From: a virus
Length of the DNA: 64,000 nucleotides
IMG/VR virus record: IMGVR_UViG_3300031521_000012
Coordinates: 62,001-126,000 of that record
Reading direction: 5' to 3' (one strand)
Shown here: piece by piece, positions 15,540 to 22,614 of the stretch
Numbering within the stretch: the first letter of the stretch is position 1
Layout: every line of letters begins with the position of its first letter
Made by a program: the position numbers and the translations under genes
Notes under the pieces: generated by a model
What the model saw: the letters and a program-made list of their open reading frames with translations, nothing else
What the model was told of the DNA's origin: nothing
Databases searched by the model: none

Positions 15540-16305
15540 CTTTTCATTAATAATTTCATTAAATGCTCTATCAAACATTGAGGGCAAAATTCCTAGATTA
15601 TTAAAGTTATAAGTACCACAACCGATAAATGGATGTACTTCGATTATAAACGTTCTACCAAGTTCAATACCAACATCTAACGTATATGCTATTGGCGCTG
15701 ATTTATAAGTGTCAATCATTCGATTGACTAATTCAACATTAGGAAATTTAGTAAAATCACCAGTATAGTTATTTAAACCAACTAGCTTACCTTTATAAAT
15801 AAATGCTCGCCATTCGCTTTCGATATTCATTTTTGTTGAATATTGATAATTTCCAACAGGTATATTATCGCCTACTCTATGCATATTAGCATAAGATTTT
15901 ATTTTATCGTTTGATTTTACAAACCAACCCAAATTAGGATGAACCATTTTGTCTTCATCTTTAATATCACACTCATTTCCATCAAAGACTACCCTATCTG
16001 TAAATTCTAGTGCTCTAAGTTCTAAAGGAATATTAGTTGGCTTTAGTTCTTTACCATAAAAATGTGATAAAAATTCGTTTACAAACTCTACACTACCGAT
16101 TGGTAGTGTAGAGTTTATGATATGGTTGAAAGCCATATGCTTTAGGTAGGTATGGTTTATAGTTATATGTATAATCAATGCAATTAAAATATTTAACAGT
16201 TATCTTATCATTTCTAAGCCATTCATGATACCTGATTGCATTAAGTAACATGAATGAAAAGTCATGAACAATATTACCATCGATCTTTTGAATTAAGAAT
16301 TTCAT
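15534..16305 (-). pseudogene. ATP-grasp (DUF4343-like) gene split by a frameshift at a perfect hairpin
   Basis: Frame 1 (from 16305, MKFLIQKIDGNIVHDFSF ... FQPYHKLYTTNR) stops at 16093. Frame 2 continues with LPIGSVEFVNEFLSHFYG ... EWRAFIYKGKLVG ... YTLDVGIELGRTFIIEVHPF to 15534. Together they give one ATP-grasp-type protein of about 257 residues, the expected family layout. A +1 shift is needed near 16100, exactly within a 15-bp inverted repeat. The start is coupled to the PurA-like stop (TAATG). It could be a broken gene or a programmed frameshift. Confidence 0.75.
16083..16116. repeat. 15-bp perfect hairpin at the frameshift point
   Basis: AAACTCTACACTACC, loop GATT, GGTAGTGTAGAGTTT. The right arm encodes part of the conserved GSVEFV segment; the left arm replaces what should be the preceding codons and is out of frame with the upstream part. 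Confidence 0.9.
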
Positions 16306-17453
16306 TATACCATATATTTATTATGTTCTACAACGCCTCGATCTGAACGACTATATAATGAATTATAAACTCCTATGTTTATTCCGATTTCATCTTCAGG
16401 AATCATGCATAATTCACCATTTTGAGTAACAGGAATTTTTTCCGTGGAAATTTGATCGAGACAGGTAATTACTAATACCTTTCTCGAATCAGGATTATGA
16501 TATTTATCACACTCAACAGCATATTTCAGTAAGTCTAAATCCAATACCGACTTTCTGAATTCGCCTTGCAATCCTCCATTAACATTTGTTTCTAATGGGT
16601 TTTCAATGATGTAAGACGTATCTAAGTCAATGTTGGTCATATATCCATTACCATGTCGTGTTTGATAAGCACGTGTAATATAATATGTGGTAATATGAAG
16701 ATTATCAGACGGTATTTTAAGTGTTTCAATGATTTTTAATGCGTTTTCGCTTGTTGTATTACTTCTTGTAACATTAGGGAAAAAACCATACTTCATATCC
16801 AACAAAATGCCTTGACCACCTTCAAAAATAAGATGATCGTATTGTGATAACGAATATAAGTTATTAACAATTTTATATCTACTAACCAAATCATCACAAT
16901 CTCTTTTGAAATCATCAACAATCTTTTGAGCAGCTTCTGCTAAATTACCTGAATACCCATAATAGTTTTCAATGATAAGCCTTAACTTTTCATCACGAAT
17001 TGCAGGGTATTGCAAATCACGAACATACAGGTGGTAGTGATCTTCATTTCTTTGAATAGTAGTTCCAAATCCAACGCCAACAGTGCCATGCTGATTGGTC
17101 TTTTCGTTCATGTGATTTTTGAAAATGTCGAATGGTGTTGTAACCATTGCATTAGCATTGAAATAGATTACTGGTGTAACATATTTTTCTCTTAATGCAT
17201 TACCCTCTTTATAAATTCCCATTGGGCTAACAGTACAGTATTCTGACCAGTACGTAGGAATGCCTTTAAGAGTACCCGAACCAAAATTGGAAAATACATG
17301 TCTTGTATTATTATATACTACAGTATGCCCGGTTTGCTGACCACCGTTAAATCTAATCACCAGTGGATTTTTACCTATTCCACATAGATAATTCACGAAT
17401 GAACCTTTGCCTTCATCACCGTAACCACCTCCAATTGTGATACTTGCTCTCAT
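16305..17453 (-). CDS. Divergent adenylosuccinate synthetase (PurA/PurZ family)
   Basis: About 382 residues from MRASITIGGGYGDEGKG. PurA joins IMP and aspartate using GTP; phage PurZ homologues act on dGMP to make 2-aminoadenine. Visible here: GYGDEGKG (catalytic Asp kept), GHTVV (catalytic His), GVGFG, FEGGQG, VTRSNTT. The PurA guanine-recognition motif TKLD reads TCLD, suggesting altered phosphate-donor use. Retention of Asp argues against a classic PurZ, where it is replaced. Start 17453 chosen over 17462 because it begins the conserved strand. Confidence 0.8.
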   Translation of the reverse strand: MRASITIGGGYGDEGKGSFVNYLCGIGKNPLVIRFNGGQQTGHTVVYNNTRHVFSNFGSGTLKGIPTYWSEYCTVSPMGIYKEGNALREKYVTPVIYFNANAMVTTPFDIFKNHMNEKTNQHGTVGVGFGTTIQRNEDHYHLYVRDLQYPAIRDEKLRLIIENYYGYSGNLAEAAQKIVDDFKRDCDDLVSRYKIVNNLYSLSQYDHLIFEGGQGILLDMKYGFFPNVTRSNTTSENALKIIETLKIPSDNLHITTYYITRAYQTRHGNGYMTNIDLDTSYIIENPLETNVNGGLQGEFRKSVLDLDLLKYAVECDKYHNPDSRKVLVITCLDQISTEKIPVTQNGELCMIPEDEIGINIGVYNSLYSRSDRGVVEHNKYMV

Positions 17454-17458
17454 AATTA
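17445..17458. repeat. 14-nt direct repeat, copy 1 (spans PurA-like start codon)
   Basis: TGCTCTCATAATTA, identical to 18353-18366. Contains the reverse complement of the ATG of the PurA-like gene. The two copies flank the GIY-YIG gene. Confidence 0.8.
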
Positions 17459-18289
17459 ACAAATTTTTAGTTTATATTTCCAAATAAAATCACCAGTTTT
17501 TTTTCTTCTATTTCTCAAATAATTACAAAGTGTGCCATCATCAATTCCCAATTCTCTTGAGGCAGTAATTATTCCATCCCATTCTCTAATAAAATTACCA
17601 TTTAAATCGTATTGTAATATTGGAACTAGTTTCTTTTTTCTCATTTTATCAATAGCATCTACAGAGGATTTAGTTCCTAAGCGTGGACTTTTCCCGCCAT
17701 TTTCGTAATATTTTTTTATGGATGCTTTTTGCTTATCAATAGTTTCTTTGCTTGGCTTTTTTCCAAGATTTGATTTATTATGTCCACTTACAAATCTTTT
17801 TTTCTCATTAATTCTACAAGTAAATTCTGTTCCACATCCACATGCACATTTTCTTTCTTCACGTTGAATATATCTTGGGCTATTTTCACCTGTTTTGGGA
17901 CTACAGATAGGGCAAATACAATTAGGTGTATGACCCATTTCACTTAAAGGTTTGCCCAAATGAGCTAATGACATATTCATTCTAGCTTCATCAGTATGCT
18001 TAACACCTAAAGGACTTCCAGCGATTTTGCATAGATTAAACGTGGGAGATAGCGTATCAATCCAATATTGTTCTCTTACGATAAGATTTTCCTTCTTATC
18101 AACAATTTCAATGACTTCAAAAACAAATGCTTCTTCTCCATATTTATTCCATGAATTTTGCATAAATTGATTCTTATGCTTATTGTATTTAAATGAATTT
18201 CTATGACCGATTTTTCTATTTGAAAAATTAACTGCCGAACCAATGTAAAAATCATTAGTGATTGTGTTTGTTATTTTATAAATTTCCAT
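17456..18289 (-). CDS. GIY-YIG homing endonuclease with NUMOD-like DNA-binding motifs
   Basis: About 277 residues from MEIYKITN. GIY-YIG core: IYKITN...FYIGSA...R...H (residues 1-30), then RNSFKYNKHKN. Downstream: GVKHTDEARMNMSLAHLGKP (NUMOD3-like), a CACGC...C cluster, NLGKKPSKETIDK and a C-terminal QYDLNGNFIREWDG...A...LGI (NUMOD1-like). Start 18289 is preferred over 18361 because the extra residues are a fragment similar to the PurA-like start, and a late motif (18305-18313) lies just upstream. Confidence 0.85.
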   Translation of the reverse strand: MEIYKITNTITNDFYIGSAVNFSNRKIGHRNSFKYNKHKNQFMQNSWNKYGEEAFVFEVIEIVDKKENLIVREQYWIDTLSPTFNLCKIAGSPLGVKHTDEARMNMSLAHLGKPLSEMGHTPNCICPICSPKTGENSPRYIQREERKCACGCGTEFTCRINEKKRFVSGHNKSNLGKKPSKETIDKQKASIKKYYENGGKSPRLGTKSSVDAIDKMRKKKLVPILQYDLNGNFIREWDGIITASRELGIDDGTLCNYLRNRRKKTGDFIWKYKLKIC

Positions 18290-18304
18290 AGTATATGTTT
18301 TCAC

Positions 18305-18313
18305 ATAAATACT
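18305..18313 (-). promoter_or_regulatory. Late motif AGTATTTAT before the GIY-YIG gene
   Basis: Minus-strand AGTATTTATG, about 15 nt upstream of the chosen ATG. Same motif as upstream of structural genes, although this gene lies in the early region. Confidence 0.6.
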
Positions 18314-18352
18314 ACAGAATATAAAACCGAACACTATTGAAATTTTCAATGC

Positions 18353-18366
18353 TGCTCTCATAATTA
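18353..18366. repeat. 14-nt direct repeat, copy 2
   Basis: Identical to 17445-17458. It opens an in-frame remnant (MRAALKIS...) that reads into the GIY-YIG gene. Confidence 0.8.
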
Positions 18367-18416
18367 TTTAACTCCGTTCATTGTTTTAGCTACCGTTCCC
18401 ATATTATGTTTTAGTT

Positions 18417-18448
18417 ATTATACGTATAAGTCATATTAAATGTTACAA
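18417..18448 (-). promoter_or_regulatory. Early-type promoter (TTGTAAC-N19-TATAAT)
   Basis: TTGTAAC-N19(ACG)-TATAAT on the minus strand. Originally it probably served the PurA-like/ATP-grasp genes; the GIY-YIG cassette is now between it and them. It overlaps the upstream terminator's A-tract. Confidence 0.78.
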
Positions 18449-18482
18449 AAAAAAAGAGAAACTTTCACATTTCTCTTTTTTT
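18447..18482 (-). terminator. Intrinsic terminator after the VWA gene
   Basis: AAAAAGAGAAA...TTTCTCTTTTT hairpin with A- and T-tracts, 24 nt past the VWA stop. Symmetric, so it could act in both directions. Confidence 0.75.
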
Positions 18483-18505
18483 ATATTATCACTAAATAAA
18501 ATCTG

Positions 18506-19423
18506 TTATAGTTTCATTACACCCTGATCGGGAGTATTAGCAACCAAAGCTGAAGCTGCAATCGTTGCCAATGCTGTTGTAACCATGCCAGCTGTCTTAG
18601 CATCGAATTTGCTTACTACGGTTGACATATCAACGCCATGTTGAACTGCAATCAAAGTTGCAATGCAAGCGCAAATTGAATGATAATCATCTAAAACGAT
18701 TAATCTTTCACCAAGCATTTTCTTCCAATAGCCCAATACATATGGGTCGTCAGTATAGCTGCCTTCGTTAACGTGAATGTGATATACGTTATAAAGCCTT
18801 TGGGCTTCTTCAAGAAGTTGAACATCAGTAACTTCTTCAGCTTCAGCATAGCCAAGGAATTTCTTTAATGAATAAACATCAAGTTTATCCCAAGATGCTT
18901 CATCACCGATTGTAATAAGGAAACCCTTTTGATTGCGTTTTTCGAAGCAGTCGATTGAGGTATGTCTACCTGCGATAATCCATGCAAGCAAATATGATTC
19001 CATTCTCTGACCACCGCCATTGCCTTCAATGAAAGTATTTTTAAGCCATTTGTCGAGTTCAACTTCGCCAGACTCAAATTGACCGATTTGAATTGGCACT
19101 TTGTCTGAAATATGATCGCCAATAGCACCAAAAAGAATTTGTGGGTGTAAAACGCCATTATCAATAATGGTATTCATTAAAGTACCTAGTTCGTTTTTGA
19201 TAATACTTTCAGGAATCCTGCCCATGCTACCTGTAACATCTAAAAATACCATTACTGCTAATGATTCAGGATGTGCATCTGAATCACGTGATTCTCTGAT
19301 TCCAATGTTAACTGGAAGAAGTTCTTCGACAGGTTCGTCAGTAAATATCTGACCAGCTGACTTACCAGCATATGAACTACTTAAGTTCCTAGCTGCATCT
19401 GATGACCAACCGCTATATCCCAT
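18506..19423 (-). CDS. VWA-domain protein
   Basis: 305 residues. VMVFLDVTGSMG (about residues 57-68) is a MIDAS metal-binding DxTGS motif of von Willebrand factor A domains; GDHISD and later segments fit the fold. The final 30 residues are Ala/Thr-rich. VWA proteins mediate metal-dependent protein contacts. A small acidic gene lies 2 nt upstream and may encode a partner. Role in the phage is unknown. Confidence 0.8.
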   Translation of the reverse strand: MGYSGWSSDAARNLSSSYAGKSAGQIFTDEPVEELLPVNIGIRESRDSDAHPESLAVMVFLDVTGSMGRIPESIIKNELGTLMNTIIDNGVLHPQILFGAIGDHISDKVPIQIGQFESGEVELDKWLKNTFIEGNGGGQRMESYLLAWIIAGRHTSIDCFEKRNQKGFLITIGDEASWDKLDVYSLKKFLGYAEAEEVTDVQLLEEAQRLYNVYHIHVNEGSYTDDPYVLGYWKKMLGERLIVLDDYHSICACIATLIAVQHGVDMSTVVSKFDAKTAGMVTTALATIAASALVANTPDQGVMKL

Positions 19424-19425
19424 AA

Positions 19426-19611
19426 TTATTCAGGAATTTCATCGTTAGTATTATCGGTTGCCTCAACAGGTTCAACTGTTGCTTCAACTTCAGGTGTTGT
19501 TACTTCAGCAACTACTGGTGTGGTTGTTGGTACGGTTACTTCTTCAGTTCCCATCATTTCTTCCATTTCCTCTAATGAGAGGTTTGATTGTGAAAAAATT
19601 GCTTGTCCCAT
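19426..19611 (-). CDS. Small acidic Thr/Val/Glu-rich protein
   Basis: 61 residues. MGQAIFSQSNLSLEEMEEMMG is followed by a low-complexity T/V/E/P tail, likely disordered. First gene of the unit driven by the promoter at 19662-19693 and paired with the VWA gene. Confidence 0.6.
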   Translation of the reverse strand: MGQAIFSQSNLSLEEMEEMMGTEEVTVPTTTPVVAEVTTPEVEATVEPVEATDNTNDEIPE

Positions 19612-19661
19612 GATATTAATTGTTTTAATTGTTAATAATGATTATAATTTATGTTAAAGTT

Positions 19662-19693
19662 ATTATACGTTTGAATGCATCGTTTTGTTACAA
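19662..19693 (-). promoter_or_regulatory. Early-type promoter (TTGTAAC-N19-TATAAT)
   Basis: TTGTAAC-N19(ACG)-TATAAT on the minus strand, upstream of the acidic/VWA gene pair. Confidence 0.78.
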
Positions 19694-19713
19694 AAATATG
19701 TAATTATTTTTAA

Positions 19714-19959
19714 TTATTCGTTACATAACATAATTGTTTCGTTATAAACTTCCCATTCGTTACTTGTTGCAAGACTCCAATGATTGGAATGCTCACCAAT
19801 TGGGTGCCTACCAGCTGGTGTAGTAGCGCTTCTTTTTATGATAGTTCCAGATTTTTCATCGCTAAATAAAACAACAATACCTGTTTTAAGATGTTTCATT
19901 ATTATAGGATATGATGAAAAATAATTTTTCTGTTTATTAACACTTTCAGCCTTTACCAT
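19714..19959 (-). CDS. Hypothetical phage protein
   Basis: 81 residues; the conserved-looking core starts at MKHLKTGIVVLFSDEKSGT (19899), resembling short beta-barrel proteins seen in other Bacteroidota phages. The longer start has an A-rich leader with the TTTTTAATTAAAA palindrome, so it is kept. Function unknown. Confidence 0.55.
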   Translation of the reverse strand: MVKAESVNKQKNYFSSYPIIMKHLKTGIVVLFSDEKSGTIIKRSATTPAGRHPIGEHSNHWSLATSNEWEVYNETIMLCNE

Positions 19960-19981
19960 TTTTACTGTTTTTAATTAAAAG

Positions 19982-20869
19982 TTATAAATCCAATATACAA
20001 AATTTCTTTTCAAAATTTTTCTTTAATATTTCCCGATATTGCAAATATTCACTAAGCTTATTTTCATGCTTAGTTAATAAAAACACCAGTACTTCCTGAT
20101 TGATCTTTACCTTATCCATTTTTAACTTAGTGCCAGCTGCTGATCGATCACCTAAAAGGTATATAGCAATTTTCTTGCAAAGTTCTAGGTCTATGTCAGG
20201 TGTAGCTATCTTTTTGGTAAATAATGTTGTAGGATACCACATTTTATACTTAGCACTGATGGTTTCAGCTTTTTTATTTAAAATAGTCATGTGATAGAAG
20301 CTAGTGACAATTATCCCATGTGTCTCAGGCACAACGAATACTGTAGTGGGGTTGAAACCCATATGTGAGTACCCACATTCTCTTATCCACATAGTAAACT
20401 CAAACATCCTACTAAACAGCCAGTTAACATGTTCTTGTGGTAGAGTTTGATTTGTTAACGGTACTGAGCGATCAGCCAGTACAATAATGAGTTTATCTTT
20501 AGTCAAAATCATATCTTGTGGCATGTATCGCTGAAAACTTTCAGACGCTTTGTCATGCTTTGCCATTAAGATTTTATAGTTATTGGCAGACTTTGTTAAA
20601 AGTGCTCGATTAAGATCGGTAACAACATATTCAATTTTCTTTTCATATACTTTAAAATCGCCTGTTTCATCAGTATATGTGATTCCATTTTCAATCACAT
20701 CCTTATAGTGATTAATAATAGCCATTGCATCGTTTGCTTTTGGCTGTTTGCACATATCAGGATGAATTAGTTTGGAATATGTGATGTAATCTTTCTTCCA
20801 ATCATCCCTAAATAAATCAGATGGCTTTTTTGATTTAAGTGTTTTATCGATTAATTCAATGTCTGTCAT
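19982..20869 (-). CDS. J-domain protein fused to a kinase-like (pseudokinase) domain
   Basis: 295 residues. The N-terminus has WKKDYITYSKLIHPDMCKQP followed by a helix, matching a DnaJ domain with its HPD triad. The C-terminal half has H-x-G-x-N-P-x-x-V-F-V and later H-G-I-I-V-T-S-F-Y, the spacing of a protein kinase catalytic loop and DFG segment but with key Asp residues missing. J-domains recruit Hsp70; the second part may be a pseudokinase adaptor. Kinase-fold assignment is tentative. Confidence 0.6.
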   Translation of the reverse strand: MTDIELIDKTLKSKKPSDLFRDDWKKDYITYSKLIHPDMCKQPKANDAMAIINHYKDVIENGITYTDETGDFKVYEKKIEYVVTDLNRALLTKSANNYKILMAKHDKASESFQRYMPQDMILTKDKLIIVLADRSVPLTNQTLPQEHVNWLFSRMFEFTMWIRECGYSHMGFNPTTVFVVPETHGIIVTSFYHMTILNKKAETISAKYKMWYPTTLFTKKIATPDIDLELCKKIAIYLLGDRSAAGTKLKMDKVKINQEVLVFLLTKHENKLSEYLQYREILKKNFEKKFCILDL

Positions 20870-21093
20870 TGTTTATTTTTAATTATATTATCGTATGATT
20901 CTAATTCAGGAATAATTTGTTTAAGTATATTCTTTTTAACACTATACCCACAAGCAGAAATAAATGCATAGCTAACAGGATGACCCCTTTCAGCTAAGTT
21001 CTTACGCCATAAGGCTGATACTAAATTCATCAAATGACCATATCCCAATTTTTTGCAAAGTGCATCTACATCTTCAATTTCATTCATTATCAA
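20866..21093 (-). CDS. Hypothetical protein
   Basis: 75 residues (or 73 from the second Met). Contains L-C-K-K-L-G-Y-G-H-L-M-N-L-V-S-A-L-W, a pattern seen in short phage proteins. Overlaps both neighbours by 4 nt (ATGA-type), so translationally coupled. Confidence 0.55.
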   Translation of the reverse strand: MIMNEIEDVDALCKKLGYGHLMNLVSALWRKNLAERGHPVSYAFISACGYSVKKNILKQIIPELESYDNIIKNKQ

Positions 21094-21680
21094 AATGTTT
21101 TATGTGTTAAAAATCTTTTTGCTTTATATACAATCGTTGGTATTAAACCAGTGTAATTATCACATTGAAAGAAGTTATATTGCTGATTTAAATGCATATC
21201 ACTATCATCATCAAATATAAGAAATTTGTAAAAGTCATAATAATCAACACCAAACCATTCTTTAGTGTGGTCATAAAGCCATTGATGAATTTCAGTACCT
21301 CTGGCATATCCAGTATAAGGTGTTTTATCAATGATAGTAAATGTAGCACCACAATGGTTGAAAATTACCTGTAGCTCTTCTGGTGTATAATGTGAACGCA
21401 TTGAAGCTGATAATACAACAGCACTATTGGTTTCAATACAAAGGTTATTCAATAGCTTCATTCTATCAGGACACATTTCGCCATCATAGTAATCAAGCTT
21501 ACTTATTTCATTGGATTTAACCAATTTTAATAAATGTCGTTTAACTGTTCTATAAAACGGAATATTATCGTAGCGTGTTAAATGCTTATAACGTTCAGTA
21601 TAAAATAACTCACAATTTAAAACTCCATCTAAGTCCAAGAAGATCAGAGAGTTATACTTATTTACTTCAGGTGTTATCAT
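21090..21680 (-). CDS. HAD-family phosphatase, RNA-repair (polynucleotide 5'/3'-end) type
   Basis: 196 residues. LIFLDLDGVLN near residue 14 is the DxD nucleophile motif; VVLSAS is the motif II Ser; FLIFDDDSDM is the C-terminal acidic motif. The arrangement resembles the HAD domain found in RNA-repair proteins. It might process RNA ends for the phage RNA ligase. Substrate not provable from sequence. Confidence 0.7.
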   Translation of the reverse strand: MITPEVNKYNSLIFLDLDGVLNCELFYTERYKHLTRYDNIPFYRTVKRHLLKLVKSNEISKLDYYDGEMCPDRMKLLNNLCIETNSAVVLSASMRSHYTPEELQVIFNHCGATFTIIDKTPYTGYARGTEIHQWLYDHTKEWFGVDYYDFYKFLIFDDDSDMHLNQQYNFFQCDNYTGLIPTIVYKAKRFLTHKTF

Positions 21681-21861
21681 TGATTATTTGTTTTGTAATT
21701 TCATTTTCTTTTCTTCGTAATAATTCACACACTACTTCGATAAACCTTTCTTCAGTCATTGCTGGAATAACATCACCTTCCATCAGCACACAATGGTCTG
21801 TATACCATGTATCGGCATAGCAATCAGAATTGTTTTTGAAAATATCGCTTAAACTATTCAT
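21667..21861 (-). CDS. Hypothetical protein
   Basis: 64 residues, acidic, no motif. Overlaps the HAD gene by 14 nt and follows the next gene by 2 nt. Confidence 0.5.
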   Translation of the reverse strand: MNSLSDIFKNNSDCYADTWYTDHCVLMEGDVIPAMTEERFIEVVCELLRRKENEITKQIINDNT

Positions 21862-21863
21862 TG

Positions 21864-22082
21864 TTAATAAATTTTGTTTTTGTTAGCAAAATATACTTTA
21901 GTCTTAATACTCTTTTCATATTCTTCCCAAGCTTTGATATTAGCATTGATGTATGCTTTAGCTTCATCACCTTCAACAGCATCCAAGTCTTCCCACAATA
22001 GCTTAACAATATCTTTAATAGATACATGCACTTTGTCATTAACAATATGCGAATAAATTTTCGTTTTCTTAACTACACACAT
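21864..22082 (-). CDS. Hypothetical protein
   Basis: 72 residues, helical, charged. First gene after the promoter at 22099-22130. A second frame on the same strand overlaps it but has no independent signal and is ignored. Confidence 0.55.
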   Translation of the reverse strand: MCVVKKTKIYSHIVNDKVHVSIKDIVKLLWEDLDAVEGDEAKAYINANIKAWEEYEKSIKTKVYFANKNKIY

Positions 22083-22098
22083 AATTTACTGTTTTTCT

Positions 22099-22130
22099 AT
22101 TATACGTAAAGAGTACCTCAAATGTTACAA
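22099..22130 (-). promoter_or_regulatory. Early-type promoter (TTGTAAC-N19-TATAAT)
   Basis: TTGTAAC-N19(ACG)-TATAAT on the minus strand, 17 nt upstream of the ATG at 22082. Confidence 0.78.
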
Positions 22131-22135
22131 AATCA

Positions 22136-22420
22136 TTAAATATTTATTCTCAATAATGATAATATTTTAAAATAGTCATCGGTTGTTAGATTACTATTAA
22201 TTGTTGAGAATATTCTTTCAGATGTTTTATTACACCAATGAAGTTCAGTAATATAAAATTCTCCATACATTCCAATACGACAAACTAAATCTAAATTTGA
22301 TTTGTGTTTGAAATCGGTAAATAATGGCATGCCCAAAACCATTTCCCATCCCTGCGATAATAAAAAATCTTTGGTAAGTCTTCCAACTGTTTTAATAGGC
22401 GTTTTATTCCCTGTTTTCAT
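22136..22420 (-). CDS. Hypothetical protein
   Basis: 94 residues, mixed alpha/beta. No family recognised. Most upstream minus-strand gene of the early block; divergent from the plus-strand cassette. No matching minus-strand promoter was found above it. Confidence 0.5.
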   Translation of the reverse strand: MKTGNKTPIKTVGRLTKDFLLSQGWEMVLGMPLFTDFKHKSNLDLVCRIGMYGEFYITELHWCNKTSERIFSTINSNLTTDDYFKILSLLRINI

Positions 22421-22433
22421 AATTTTTTATTTT

Positions 22434-22465
22434 TTGTAACATTTCACCATACCTATACGTATATT
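22434..22465 (+). promoter_or_regulatory. Early-type promoter, upstream copy (TTGTAAC-N19-TATATT)
   Basis: TTGTAAC (22434-22440), 19 nt ending ACG, TATATT. Plus-strand counterpart of the minus-strand sites; first of two in tandem. Confidence 0.72.
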
Positions 22466-22560
22466 AGGTAATGATATTAGAATGCAAAGCTAAATCATTT
22501 AATTGTAAACAGCAATGATTTTTTAAAATTCACAATCAATTATAAAATAAATTGTTAATT

Positions 22561-22592
22561 TTGTAACATTTTGCCATGCATATCCGTATAAT
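22561..22592 (+). promoter_or_regulatory. Early-type promoter, downstream copy (TTGTAAC-N19-TATAAT)
   Basis: TTGTAAC (22561-22567), 19 nt, TATAAT (22587-22592), 22 nt before the ATG at 22615. The two copies are 127 nt apart, suggesting strong expression of the plus-strand cassette. Confidence 0.8.
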
Positions 22593-22614
22593 AGGCATAA
22601 CATAAATCATTTTT

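Noticed and set aside
16305-17453. Z-genome (2-aminoadenine) claim from the PurA-like gene
   Set aside because: The residue typical of PurZ is not substituted and no partner genes are visible.
22510-22560. Third plus-strand promoter between the two tandem ones
   Set aside because: ATTGTAAACAG lacks the TTGTAAC core and has no -10 hexamer at the fixed distance.
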